Shown here one piece after another: positions 8,725 to 17,728 of a stretch of 64,000 nucleotides of DNA. The notes under the pieces are model-generated. The model was not told where the DNA came from. It searched no databases and worked only from the letters and a program-made list of their open reading frames with translations. Every line of letters begins with the position of its first letter. The stretch's first letter is position 1. Made by a program: the position numbers and the translations under genes. The DNA is from Mycobacterium aquaticum. Its GTDB lineage: Bacteria; Actinomycetota; Actinomycetes; Mycobacteriales; Mycobacteriaceae. The stretch lies in NCBI RefSeq assembly GCF_002086485.1, contig NZ_MVHF01000009.1:1-64000 (forward strand), in the 5' to 3' direction.

Positions 8725-11700
8725 CCGCGCCGCGGCGCCAGCCCGCGCAGCGGCCTTCCCACCCACCAACCCGCGGCCGTCCTGAGCTCTCCGACGCTGC
8801 GGTGGTGTCGCGGTCGTGGGGCATGGCGTTCGCCACCCTGATCTCCCGGATCACCGGCTTCTTCCGCATCGTGCTGCTGGCCGCGATCCTCGGTGCGGCC
8901 CTGTCCAGTTCTTTCTCCGTGGCCAATCAGCTGCCGAACATGGTGGCCGCGCTGGTGCTGGAGGCCACCTTCACGGCGATCTTCGTGCCGGTGCTGGCCC
9001 GCGCCGAACGCGACGATCCCGACGGGGGTACCGCGTTCGTGCGTCGGCTGGTGACGCTGGCCACCACGTTGCTGCTGGTCACGACGGTCCTCTCGGTGGC
9101 GTGCGCGCCGCTGCTGGTCCGGGTCATGCTGGGCAGCGATCCGCAGGTCAACGATCCGCTGACGACGGCGTTCGCCTACCTGCTCCTGCCGCAGGTGCTG
9201 TTCTACGGGCTGTCCTCGGTATTCATGGCGATCCTCAACACCCGCAACATCTTCGGCGCGCCGGCCTGGGCGCCGGTGCTCAACAATGTCGTCGCCATCC
9301 TGACGTTGGGCTTGTACGTGCTGGTGCCGGGCGAGCTTTCCGTCGACCCGGTGCACATGGGCAACGCCAAACTGCTCGTGCTCGGGATCGGCACGACCCT
9401 GGGCGTGGTGGCCCAGATGGCAGTGCTGCTGTGGGCGATCCGGGCCGAGCGCATCAGCTTGCGTCCGCTGTGGGGCATCGACGACCGGCTCAAGAAGTTC
9501 GGCACGATGGCCGCGGCGATGGTGCTCTACGTGCTGATCAGTCAGATCGGGTTGATCGTCGGCAATCAGATCGCCAGCACCGCAGCGGCGTCCGGGCCCG
9601 CGATCTACAACTACACGTGGCTCGTGCTGATGCTGCCGTTCGGCATGATCGGCGTGACGGTGCTGACGGTGGTCATGCCGCGGCTGAGTCGCAATGCGGC
9701 CGCCAACAATGTCCCGGCCATCCTCGAAGATTTCTCGCTGGCCACGCGGCTGACCATGATCACGCTGATCCCGATCGTCGCGATGATGACCGTCGGGGGC
9801 CCGGCGATCGGCAGTGCGTTGTTCGCCTACGGCAACTTCGGCGAAACCGACGCCGGCTACCTGGGCATGGCGATCACGCTGTCGGCGTTCACCCTCATCC
9901 CGTACTCGATGGTGCTGTTGCAGCTGCGGGTGTTCTACGCGCGTGAACGGCCGTGGACGCCGATCATCCTGATCGTCGTGATCACGGCGGTGAAGATCGC
10001 AGGCTCTCTGGTGGCCCCGCATCTCACCGACAACCCCGACATGGTGGCCGGATACCTCGGTCTGGCCAACGGGCTGGGATTCCTGGCCGGCGCGATCGTC
10101 GGACATGTGCTGCTGCGGTCCAGTCTGCGTCCGCCGGCGGGCCATCTGGTCAGCCGGCCGGTCGTGCGGACGATCCTGGTGACCATCACGGCGTCACTGG
10201 GTGCGGGTCTTGTCGCGCATGTCGCCGACCGGCTACTCGGATTGGCGTCGCTGACAGCGCATCTCGGCGCGGGCGGCTCACTGCTGCGGCTGCTGGCCCT
10301 GGGCCTGATCATGGTTCCGATCATCGTTTGGGTACTGATCGCTGCCCGCGTGCCCGAGGCCCAGGCCGCGCTGGCGTTGGTGCGTCGTCGGCTCGGCCGG
10401 CCGGCGCCGGAACGGGCCGCGGAGGTAGCCGCGACTCCGGCCGCCGGGCCCGTCCAGCCACGCCGCCGGGGTGCGGTCCCGTACCCTGATCAGAGGAATT
10501 CTTCTCCACATCGGTGGCCACCAACCCCGGCGGCCACCTTCGGTGGGGCTCCGGCATCGGTTGCCGGAGCGGGGATGCGGAAAGGACCACCGGTGACCGA
10601 CGAATCCGCGGGCGGCCCGGCACCCGGCCCTGAGGGCACGGCGACGACGAAGCTGCCGCGGCCGACTCCCGACGATTTCCGGCCTGACGTGCCCGACGCT
10701 TCTGAGGCGCCTGAGGAAGCCGAGACGCGCGAACACGACACCTCGTCGAGCGGCCCGAGCAACGGCGTCACCGCCGTCATCGACACGTCGTCCAGCGGCC
10801 CGGCCAACGGAACCACCACCCGGATCCCGGCCGACTACGGCGGTGACCCGACTCGCGAACCGATGTCGTTCGCGCCACCGCGCGAGCAGGTCGAAGCTGC
10901 GACCACCGACGATGTGCAGCTGATCCCGGGCGCCACCATCGCCGACGGCCGCTACCGGCTGCTGGTGTTCCACGGCGGGCCGCCCAACCTGCAGTTCTGG
11001 CAGGCGCTGGACACCGCGCTCGACCGCCAGGTGGCGCTGACGTTCGTCGACCCCGACACCGTCATGCCGCGCGAACAGGTGCAGGAGATCCTCTCGCGCA
11101 CCCTCAAGCTCAGCCGCCTGGATGTGCCGGGTATCGCCCGGGTGCTCGACGTCGCCCACAGCGGATCCGGTGGCCTGGTCGTGTCAGAGTGGATCCGAGG
11201 CGGCTCGCTGGCCGAAGTCGCCGACACCTCGCCGTCCCCGATCGGCGGGGCCAGGGCCATCCAGTCGCTGGCCGCGGCCGCCGAGGCCGCGCACAGGGCC
11301 GGGGTGGCGTTGTCCATCGACCATCCCAGCCGGGTGCGCGTCAGCATCGAGGGTGACGTGGCGTTGGCCTTCCCGGCCACCCTGCCCGAGGCCACGCCCG
11401 ACGACGACATCCGCGGTATCGGCGCGGCGCTGTACGCCCTGCTGGTCGACCGGTGGCCGCTGCCCGAGTCCGGTGTGCCCAGTGGGCTCGAGCCGGCCGC
11501 GCGTGACGCGACGGGCCAGCCGGTCGAACCTCGGGCCGTCGACCGCGACATACCGTTCCAGATTTCGGCGGCGGCAGCCCGTGCGGTGCAGGAGGGCGGC
11601 GGCATCCGCAGCGCCCCCACGCTGCTCAACCTGTTGCAGCAGGCCACCGCCATCGCCGACCGCACGGAGCTGATGGAAGCGCCGCCGGAACCACCGGCAC

Positions 11701-12392
11701 CCGCGCCCGCCCGGCCCTACGCCGCCACGGGAGACGCCGAGGCGGCTGCCGCTCGACGGCGCAAGGGCCTGATGATCGGCCTGGCTGCCGGCGGCGCCGT
11801 CATCGTCATCGCGCTCATCGTGCTGGCCTCGGTCCTCAACCACATCTTCGGCGACGTCGGCGGTGGGCTGAACAAGGATGAACTGGGCCTCAACGCACCC
11901 TCGTCCTCGACCACCTCGACGGCCGGTTCCGCGCCGTCGGGCAGTGTCGTGAAACCCGTCAAGGCGACGGTCTTCTCGCCCGAGGGTGAAGCGGACAACC
12001 CGAGCCAGGCCGGGCAGGCCATCGACGGCAATGCGGGCACCGCGTGGTCCACCGACGCGTACACCGACTCCACGCCGTTCCCGAACTTCAAGAACGGTGT
12101 CGGTCTGCTGTTGCAGCTGCCGCAGCCCACGGTGGTCGGGTCGGTCACCGTCAACCTCGACAGCACCGGCACGGCTGTGCAGATCCGGTCGGCTCAGAGT
12201 GCGTCGCCGTCGTCGCTGAACGACACCACCGAGCTGAGTCCTCCGACGCCGATGAAGCCGGGGTCCAACACCATCACGGTGAACAAGTCGGCAGCGACGT
12301 CCAACGTCGTGGTGTGGATCACGACGCTGGGCACGGTCGACGGCAAGAACCGCACCGACATCTCCGAGATCACCGTGCGTGCGGCGTCCTGA
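8721..12392 (+). CDS. murJ: Lipid II flippase MurJ with pseudokinase and extracellular C-terminal domain
   Basis: A 1223-residue membrane protein. Residues from about 25 to 560 form the 14-helix MOP-superfamily flippase that moves the peptidoglycan precursor lipid II across the membrane (SRITGFFRIVLLAAILG near the N-terminus). A disordered linker leads to a protein-kinase-like domain at about 733-990. That domain lacks recognisable HRD and DFG catalytic motifs, so it is a pseudokinase. A single helix at about 1015-1040 precedes an extracellular beta-rich domain. This is the Rv3910 (MviN) architecture; in M. tuberculosis the phosphorylated pseudokinase binds FhaA. The ATG at 8721 overlaps the previous stop (ATGA). 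Confidence 0.93.
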   Translation: MTAPRRQPAQRPSHPPTRGRPELSDAAVVSRSWGMAFATLISRITGFFRIVLLAAILGAALSSSFSVANQLPNMVAALVLEATFTAIFVPVLARAERDDPDGGTAFVRRLVTLATTLLLVTTVLSVACAPLLVRVMLGSDPQVNDPLTTAFAYLLLPQVLFYGLSSVFMAILNTRNIFGAPAWAPVLNNVVAILTLGLYVLVPGELSVDPVHMGNAKLLVLGIGTTLGVVAQMAVLLWAIRAERISLRPLWGIDDRLKKFGTMAAAMVLYVLISQIGLIVGNQIASTAAASGPAIYNYTWLVLMLPFGMIGVTVLTVVMPRLSRNAAANNVPAILEDFSLATRLTMITLIPIVAMMTVGGPAIGSALFAYGNFGETDAGYLGMAITLSAFTLIPYSMVLLQLRVFYARERPWTPIILIVVITAVKIAGSLVAPHLTDNPDMVAGYLGLANGLGFLAGAIVGHVLLRSSLRPPAGHLVSRPVVRTILVTITASLGAGLVAHVADRLLGLASLTAHLGAGGSLLRLLALGLIMVPIIVWVLIAARVPEAQAALALVRRRLGRPAPERAAEVAATPAAGPVQPRRRGAVPYPDQRNSSPHRWPPTPAATFGGAPASVAGAGMRKGPPVTDESAGGPAPGPEGTATTKLPRPTPDDFRPDVPDASEAPEEAETREHDTSSSGPSNGVTAVIDTSSSGPANGTTTRIPADYGGDPTREPMSFAPPREQVEAATTDDVQLIPGATIADGRYRLLVFHGGPPNLQFWQALDTALDRQVALTFVDPDTVMPREQVQEILSRTLKLSRLDVPGIARVLDVAHSGSGGLVVSEWIRGGSLAEVADTSPSPIGGARAIQSLAAAAEAAHRAGVALSIDHPSRVRVSIEGDVALAFPATLPEATPDDDIRGIGAALYALLVDRWPLPESGVPSGLEPAARDATGQPVEPRAVDRDIPFQISAAAARAVQEGGGIRSAPTLLNLLQQATAIADRTELMEAPPEPPAPAPARPYAATGDAEAAAARRRKGLMIGLAAGGAVIVIALIVLASVLNHIFGDVGGGLNKDELGLNAPSSSTTSTAGSAPSGSVVKPVKATVFSPEGEADNPSQAGQAIDGNAGTAWSTDAYTDSTPFPNFKNGVGLLLQLPQPTVVGSVTVNLDSTGTAVQIRSAQSASPSSLNDTTELSPPTPMKPGSNTITVNKSAATSNVVVWITTLGTVDGKNRTDISEITVRAAS

Positions 12393-12491
12393 TCGGTCAT
12401 CCACAGGTCGGCCACAGCGCTGACCATGCGTGATGGGCGGCCCGGCAAAGAAGTGTCAAGAGGCGCCTGCGGCAGCGCTTAGTGTTCGGCT

Positions 12492-13136
12492 GTGGGCAGG
12501 TTCGGGGGGACCGGGGATCCGGCAACACCAGCGTCGGTGGGCGCCGGGAGGCGGACGGATGCCGAGTTGCTCGCGGCTCACGTCTCCGGGGATCGCTACG
12601 CGTTCGAGGAATTGGTCAATCGGTATCACCGGCAACTGCGCCGGCTGGCGTATCTGACCAGCCGCCACGACGACGATGCCGATGACGCCGTGCAGGACGC
12701 CCTGCTGTCGGCGCATCGGACGGCCGCGTCGTTCCGGTACGACTCGGCGGTGAGCAGCTGGCTGTACCGGATCGTGGTCAACGCCTGCCTGGACCGGCTG
12801 CGACGCGCCAAGGCCCAGCCGGCCGCGGCGCCCTACGATGCCGACCTCGGCCATCTGCGCGACCCCGTCGGCGACCCGGCGCACCGCGTCGACACCGCGA
12901 TCGTGGTGGAACGCGCACTGCTGATGCTTCCCGTCGAACAGCGGGCCGCAATCGTCGCGGTCGACATGCAGGGCTACACGGTGGCCGAGACGGCGCAGCT
13001 GCTCGGGGTCGCCGAGGGCACCGTGAAGAGCCGGTGTGCGCGCGGCCGGGCCAAACTCGCCCGCTCGCTGCGATACTTTGATCCCGATGACCGGCAGCAC
13101 GCACCCAGCGCCGTCAGACGAGCCGATCACACCTGA
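12492..13136 (+). CDS. sigM: ECF RNA polymerase sigma factor SigM
   Basis: A 214-residue ECF sigma factor. Sigma region 2 covers about residues 25-95 (YAFEELVNRYHRQLRRLAYL, then DADDAVQDALL). Region 4 covers about 138-195 and contains the helix-turn-helix YTVAETAQLLGVAEGTVKSR. The GTG at 12492 gives a short N-terminal extension; a start closer to region 2 is possible. It follows murJ, and its 3' end overlaps the anti-sigma gene by 50 bp. This is the Rv3911-Rv3912 pair. M. tuberculosis SigM is reported to control some ESX and surface-lipid genes. Confidence 0.9.
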   Translation: MGRFGGTGDPATPASVGAGRRTDAELLAAHVSGDRYAFEELVNRYHRQLRRLAYLTSRHDDDADDAVQDALLSAHRTAASFRYDSAVSSWLYRIVVNACLDRLRRAKAQPAAAPYDADLGHLRDPVGDPAHRVDTAIVVERALLMLPVEQRAAIVAVDMQGYTVAETAQLLGVAEGTVKSRCARGRAKLARSLRYFDPDDRQHAPSAVRRADHT

Positions 13137-13815
13137 CCGGCTCGCCGAACTACAGGCCGGGCTGCTCGACGATGCCACCGCCGCCCGCCTGCGCCACCGC
13201 GTGCGCACCGAACCCGAGGCGGCGGCCATGCTGGCCGCCCTGGACCGGGTGCGACGCGACGTCGCGGATCTGGCCGACGACGGGCAGTCCGCGCCTCCCG
13301 TGCCACACGACGTGGCCGCGCGCCTCACGTCGGCGCTGCGTGCCGCTCCCCCGCCCGAACACGCCGTGCACCGGGGTGCGCGACGGGTTCGGCGGGCCGC
13401 TGCCGTAGCTGGGGCGTGCGCGGCGTTGCTCGCTGTCGGACTGGGCAGCGCCATGCTGATGCGTCCCGACCCGCCCTCCGCGGCGGCCACGGCGCGGTTC
13501 GAGCGGATCACGGTGTCCCCGCCGCAACCCACGGTCGACCTGCCCGAGCCACAGCTGCTCGGCCTGTTGGCGGCCCGCCCCGATCTCGGGCCGCTGACCG
13601 ACCCCGAACGCCGCGCCCAGTGCCTGGCGGCGTTGGGTTACCCGCCGGGGATCAAGGTGCTGGGTGGCCGACCGCAGGATGTCGGGGGCCGGCGCGGGGT
13701 GCTGATCCTGGTGCCCTCCGACGTCCCCGGCGCGGTCGTTGGCCTGGTGGTGGCGCCCGACTGCGACGCCGGCCACGCCGGGTTGCTCGCGGACACCGTC
13801 GTCAAACGCCCGTAG
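13087..13815 (+). CDS. rsmA: Anti-sigma-M factor RsmA
   Basis: A 242-residue single-pass membrane protein matching Rv3912. The N-terminal cytoplasmic part (about residues 10-90) would hold SigM. A transmembrane helix lies at about 103-123 (AVAGACAALLAVGLGSAMLM). The C-terminal part is extracytoplasmic. The ATG at 13087 lies inside sigM and gives a 50-bp overlap, consistent with translational coupling of regulator and antagonist. No zinc-binding HxxxCxxC motif of ZAS anti-sigma factors is visible in the N-terminal part. Confidence 0.82.
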   Translation: MTGSTHPAPSDEPITPDRLAELQAGLLDDATAARLRHRVRTEPEAAAMLAALDRVRRDVADLADDGQSAPPVPHDVAARLTSALRAAPPPEHAVHRGARRVRRAAAVAGACAALLAVGLGSAMLMRPDPPSAAATARFERITVSPPQPTVDLPEPQLLGLLAARPDLGPLTDPERRAQCLAALGYPPGIKVLGGRPQDVGGRRGVLILVPSDVPGAVVGLVVAPDCDAGHAGLLADTVVKRP

Positions 13816-13834
13816 TCTGTCCCCCGAGTTCGCC

Positions 13835-13861
13835 GGGAACAGCCCGGCCTAGGCTGGCGTT
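13835..13861 (+). promoter_or_regulatory. SigH-type promoter of trxB-trxC
   Basis: GGGAACA at 13835-13841 and CGTT at 13858-13861 are separated by the correct 17-nt spacing (counted from GGGAAC). This matches the mycobacterial SigH consensus GGGAAY-N16-17-CGTT. trxB-trxC is an established SigH target under oxidative stress. The implied transcription start is about 30 nt before the trxB ATG at 13900. Confidence 0.8.
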
Positions 13862-13899
13862 ACACGCATGCCGAGCCAAGATCCGGCAGAAAGGCCGAT

Positions 13900-14835
13900 A
13901 TGACCACCTCAGAGACCGTCCACGACGTCATCATCATCGGATCGGGTCCTGCCGGTTACACCGCTGCCGTGTACGCCGCCCGCGCCCAGCTCAAGCCGCT
14001 GGTGTTCGAGGGCACGCAGTTCGGCGGTGCGCTGATGACCACCACCGAGGTGGAGAACTACCCCGGCTTCCGCGAGGGCATCACCGGACCCGAACTCATG
14101 GACCAGATGCGTGAGCAGGCGCTGCGCTTCGGCGCCGACCTGCGGATGGAGGACGTCGAAGCGGTCGACCTCACCGGTCCCGTGAAGACGGTCACCGTCG
14201 GTGACGAGACCCATCGGGCCCGTTCGGTGATCCTGGCGATGGGCGCCGCGGCGCGCCACCTCGGCGTGCCCGGCGAGGAGGCTCTGACCGGCATGGGCGT
14301 GAGCACGTGCGCGACGTGCGACGGCTTCTTCTTCCGCGACGAGGACATCGTCGTGGTCGGTGGCGGCGATTCGGCGATGGAGGAGGCGACGTTCCTCACC
14401 CGGTTCGCCCGCAGCGTCACCCTGATCCACCGTCGCGACGAGTTCCGCGCCTCCAAGATCATGCTCGAGCGCGCACGCGCCAACGAGAAGATCACGTTCC
14501 TCACCAACACGGAGATCACCGAGATCGAAGGCTCGCCGAAGGTCACCGGCGTACGCCTGCGCGACACCGTGACCGGCGAGGAGTCCAAGCTTGCCGTCAC
14601 CGGGGTGTTCGTGGCCATCGGTCACGATCCGCGCTCGGAGTTGGTGCGCGGGCAGGTCGACCTCGACGACGAGGGTTATGTGCTGACCGTGGGTCGCACC
14701 ACCGCGACGTCGGTCGACGGCGTGTTCGCCGCGGGTGACCTTGTCGACCATACCTACCGCCAGGCCATCACGGCCGCGGGCAGCGGCTGTTCGGCGGCCA
14801 TCGACACCGAACGCTGGCTGGCTGACAACGACTGA
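13900..14835 (+). CDS. trxB: Thioredoxin reductase
   Basis: A 311-residue FAD- and NADPH-dependent thioredoxin reductase. The FAD-binding [15 protein letters not shown] is near residues 13-27. The redox-active CATC occupies C137 and C140. The NADPH-binding [10 protein letters not shown] follows, and the C-terminal FAD motif [15 protein letters not shown] is present. It keeps TrxC reduced in the cytoplasm. It is first in a two-gene operon with trxC, 34 bp apart, behind a SigH-type promoter. Length is normal for the low-molecular-weight bacterial family. Confidence 0.96.
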   Translation: MTTSETVHDVIIIGSGPAGYTAAVYAARAQLKPLVFEGTQFGGALMTTTEVENYPGFREGITGPELMDQMREQALRFGADLRMEDVEAVDLTGPVKTVTVGDETHRARSVILAMGAAARHLGVPGEEALTGMGVSTCATCDGFFFRDEDIVVVGGGDSAMEEATFLTRFARSVTLIHRRDEFRASKIMLERARANEKITFLTNTEITEIEGSPKVTGVRLRDTVTGEESKLAVTGVFVAIGHDPRSELVRGQVDLDDEGYVLTVGRTTATSVDGVFAAGDLVDHTYRQAITAAGSGCSAAIDTERWLADND

Positions 14836-14869
14836 GCCCGAACACCTTTCGATCGACAGGAGAGAGACC

Positions 14870-15202
14870 ATGAGTGAGGACAGCGCAACCGTAGCGGTCA
14901 CCGACGCGTCGTTTTCCGACGACGTCCTGACCAGCAGCACGCCGGTGCTGGTGGATTTCTGGGCGACCTGGTGCGGGCCGTGCAAGATGGTCGCGCCGGT
15001 GCTCGAGGAGATCGCGTCGGAGAAGGCCGGTGAGTTGACCGTGGCCAAGCTCGACGTCGACGCCAACCCCGCCACCGCGCGGGACTTCCAGGTCGTCTCG
15101 ATCCCGACGATGATCCTGTTCAAGGACGGTGCCCCGGTCAAGCGCATCGTGGGGGCCAAGGGCAAGGCTGCGCTGCTGCGTGAGCTCGCCGACGCGCTCT
15201 GA
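14870..15202 (+). CDS. trxC: Thioredoxin
   Basis: A 110-residue thioredoxin with the active site WCGPC (W34, C35, C38) and the cis-proline in VVSIPTMILF. It reduces protein disulfides in the cytoplasm and is recycled by TrxB, encoded just upstream. The ATG at 14870 is preceded by AGGAGAGA about 8 bp upstream, a strong ribosome binding site. It corresponds to Rv3914. Confidence 0.95.
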   Translation: MSEDSATVAVTDASFSDDVLTSSTPVLVDFWATWCGPCKMVAPVLEEIASEKAGELTVAKLDVDANPATARDFQVVSIPTMILFKDGAPVKRIVGAKGKAALLRELADAL

Positions 15203-15331
15203 CGCTGCGTTAACGGATGGTTAGACCCGCGCCGGATTCGCCTGGCGTTTTCCGGTATGTGGTCGAAATCTGAGACAATGCTGGCTGGTCAGTTTCGGCA
15301 ACCCGCCGAAAACCAGCCTGGAGGGGCCCGT

Positions 15332-16522
15332 ATGTCGAGTCTGCGTCACGGCGATCGTGGCGGTGCGGTCACGGAGATCCGGGAAGCGCTCACGTCGCTG
15401 GGTCTCATCGACAACCCGGACGCCGATCTGAACACCGGCAGGCACGTCGCACTGGATGTGTTCGATGACGAACTCGACCAAGCGGTGCGTGCCTTCCAAC
15501 AGCATCGTGGTCTGCTGGTGGACGGGATCGTGGGTGAGGCGACCTACCGCGCACTGCGAGAAGCGTCCTACCGGCTGGGTGCCCGCACGCTCACCCACCA
15601 ATTCGGTGCGCCGATGTACGGCGACGACGTCGCGACCCTGCAGGCGCGATTGCAGGATCTCGGGTTCTACACCGGGATGGTCGACGGCCACTTCGGTCTG
15701 CAGACCCACAATGCCCTGTCGTCCTACCAGCGTGAGTACGGGCTCTACCCCGACGGCATCTGCGGTCCGGAAACCCTTCGCTCCCTGTACTTCCTGGGAT
15801 CCCGCGTCACCGGTGGCTCGCCGCACGCGATCCGCGAGGAGGAGCTGGTCCGGCGGTCGGGGCCACGGCTGTCCGGCAAGCGGGTGATCATCGATCCGGG
15901 CCGCGGCGGGTCTGATCACGGCATGATCATGAATGGCCCCGAAGGGCCGATCAGCGAAGCAGACATCCTGTGGGACTTGGCAAGTCGGCTCGAAGGCCGG
16001 ATGACGGCCATCGGGATGGACACCTTCACGTCCCGGCCGGCCGGGCACAGCCCGCTCGACGCGGAGCGCGCGGCGACGGCCAACACGGTCGGCGCCGACC
16101 TGATGATCAGCCTGCGCTGCGCCACCCAACTCAGCCCCTCCGCCAACGGGGTGGCCTCCTTCCATTTCGGGAACTCGCACGGTTCGGTGTCGACCATCGG
16201 CCGCAACCTCGCCGACTTCATCCAGCGGGAAGTGGTGGCCCGCACCGGTTTACGCGATTGCCGTACCCACGGCCGGACCTGGGACCTGCTGCGGCTCACC
16301 CGGATGCCCACGGTTCAGGTGGACGTCGGCTACATCACCAATCCGCGTGATCGCAATCTGCTGGTCTCCACGGCGACCCGCGACGCCATCGCCGAGGGCA
16401 TCCTGGCCGCGGTGAAACGTCTCTACCTGCTGGGTAAGAACGACCGTCCCACAGGCACTTTCACGTTCGCCGAACTGCTGGCCCACGAGTTGTCGGTCGA
16501 GCAGACCCCGCGCGGCGCGTAA
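15332..16522 (+). CDS. cwlM: CwlM, amidase-fold regulator of peptidoglycan synthesis
   Basis: A 396-residue protein with two N-terminal peptidoglycan-binding-1 repeats (about residues 10-75 and 90-155) and a C-terminal N-acetylmuramoyl-L-alanine amidase-3 fold (about 185-370). The amidase fold normally begins DPGHGG with a zinc-binding histidine; here it reads IDPGRGG, so R191 replaces that ligand. In mycobacteria CwlM is an essential PknB substrate that activates MurA rather than a working hydrolase, and the lost ligand fits. No signal peptide is visible. The ATG at 15332 has GGAGGGG upstream. Confidence 0.92.
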   Translation: MSSLRHGDRGGAVTEIREALTSLGLIDNPDADLNTGRHVALDVFDDELDQAVRAFQQHRGLLVDGIVGEATYRALREASYRLGARTLTHQFGAPMYGDDVATLQARLQDLGFYTGMVDGHFGLQTHNALSSYQREYGLYPDGICGPETLRSLYFLGSRVTGGSPHAIREEELVRRSGPRLSGKRVIIDPGRGGSDHGMIMNGPEGPISEADILWDLASRLEGRMTAIGMDTFTSRPAGHSPLDAERAATANTVGADLMISLRCATQLSPSANGVASFHFGNSHGSVSTIGRNLADFIQREVVARTGLRDCRTHGRTWDLLRLTRMPTVQVDVGYITNPRDRNLLVSTATRDAIAEGILAAVKRLYLLGKNDRPTGTFTFAELLAHELSVEQTPRGA

Positions 16523-16534
16523 CCGCTCGGCCAA

Positions 16535-17728
16535 TCAGGCCGACGGCCCTTCGAGGGCGATGTCGAACGTGAATTGCTGGTCGCCGACGCGGATGACGTC
16601 ACCGCTCACGAGCGTCTCACTGGGGTGGATCCGTCGATCCCGCACGTACACACCATTCTTCGAGTTCAGATCAGCGATCACGAAGCTGTTGCCGGTCGCG
16701 ATGATCGCGGCGTGGTGACGGCTCACCCTCGCATCGGCGAGAACGATGTTGTTGTCGGGGCTGCGCCCGATGCGAGTGCTCAACGCGCACAACGGATGCA
16801 CACACCCATCGACGCCCCTCAGGACAGGGCCGTTCAGACGTTCGGCCACCACCCCGCCTTGTTCATGGAACGCCTCGACGGTCTCGTCGGCATGCAACTG
16901 AGCCGCCTTCGCCGGATCAAGCGACTGTTGGCGTAGTACTTGCACATACAGCGCTTGCACAACAGGGCCGGGATCGATGCCGAGGTCCTCATCGAGTGCC
17001 GTCCGCAATCGGTGGTACGCGTCGAGCGCGTCGGATTGGCGTTGAGCCAGATAATAAGCCGTGATGAGCTGCGCCCACAGCGGCTCCCGGTAGGGATGCT
17101 CACAAGCCAGCGCCTCAAGTTCGTTGATGACCAAACCGGCGCGGCCACAGGCGATTTCGGCCTCTGCTCGCGAGATGTGCGTGGTGAGCTTTTCCTCGGC
17201 GAGCGCGGTCGAGAACGCCTCGAAAAAGCCGAATGCGCGCAGATCGTCGAGCACCGGTCCACGCCACTGCGACAGCGCGTCGGAGAGGTACTCGCCGGCT
17301 TGTTCGAAATGCCCAGCGGCAAGCGCACGGACGCCCTTTCCCCGCTCGATGATGAAACGCCCGACGTCACAGTCTTCGTCGGGAACCGACATGCGATATC
17401 CCGGCGGTGTCCTGGCCAGCACCGCGTGGGTGTCGGTGCCCGGGCCGGCCATCAGACCCCGCAGATTGGACACGTAGGTGTGCAAGGCCGCCCGCGCGCC
17501 CGGGTGCGCAGCGTTCCCCCACACTGCGCTGATCAGTTCGTCGATCCCGACTGCCCGGTTGCGATGAATGATCAGCATCGCGAGCACCGCGCGCTGCTTG
17601 TGCGACCCGATTGGCACCATCTTGCCGCCGACCGACATCTCGGACGGACCGAGTATCCCGAACTGGATACTGTTCTGCGACAGCGCTTTTCCGGTCTCAC
17701 CATGAGACGTAACAGGTTGTCTGATCAT
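16535..17728 (-). CDS. EmbR/AfsR-type transcriptional regulator (winged helix, BTAD, FHA)
   Basis: A 397-residue SARP-family regulator. Residues about 20-100 form an OmpR-like winged helix. About 105-255 is the bacterial transcriptional activation domain (AYYLAQRQSDALDAYHRLRTALDEDLGIDPGP). About 300-395 is a forkhead-associated domain with the phosphothreonine-binding signature RIGRSPDNNIVLADARVSRH and NSKNG. This is the architecture of EmbR, whose FHA domain binds its cognate Ser/Thr kinase. It overlaps the upstream kinase gene by 4 bp (ATGA), so kinase and target are translationally coupled. Its own operon or the divergent peptide operon is the likely target. It is not embR itself by context, since no emb genes are nearby. 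Confidence 0.88.
   Translation of the reverse strand: MIRQPVTSHGETGKALSQNSIQFGILGPSEMSVGGKMVPIGSHKQRAVLAMLIIHRNRAVGIDELISAVWGNAAHPGARAALHTYVSNLRGLMAGPGTDTHAVLARTPPGYRMSVPDEDCDVGRFIIERGKGVRALAAGHFEQAGEYLSDALSQWRGPVLDDLRAFGFFEAFSTALAEEKLTTHISRAEAEIACGRAGLVINELEALACEHPYREPLWAQLITAYYLAQRQSDALDAYHRLRTALDEDLGIDPGPVVQALYVQVLRQQSLDPAKAAQLHADETVEAFHEQGGVVAERLNGPVLRGVDGCVHPLCALSTRIGRSPDNNIVLADARVSRHHAAIIATGNSFVIADLNSKNGVYVRDRRIHPSETLVSGDVIRVGDQQFTFDIALEGPSA

Noticed and set aside
16535..17728. Naming the SARP-FHA regulator embR
   Set aside because: It has the EmbR architecture, but no embCAB genes are near and the kinase partner is not PknH-like outside the kinase domain, so the symbol would imply a function not supported.
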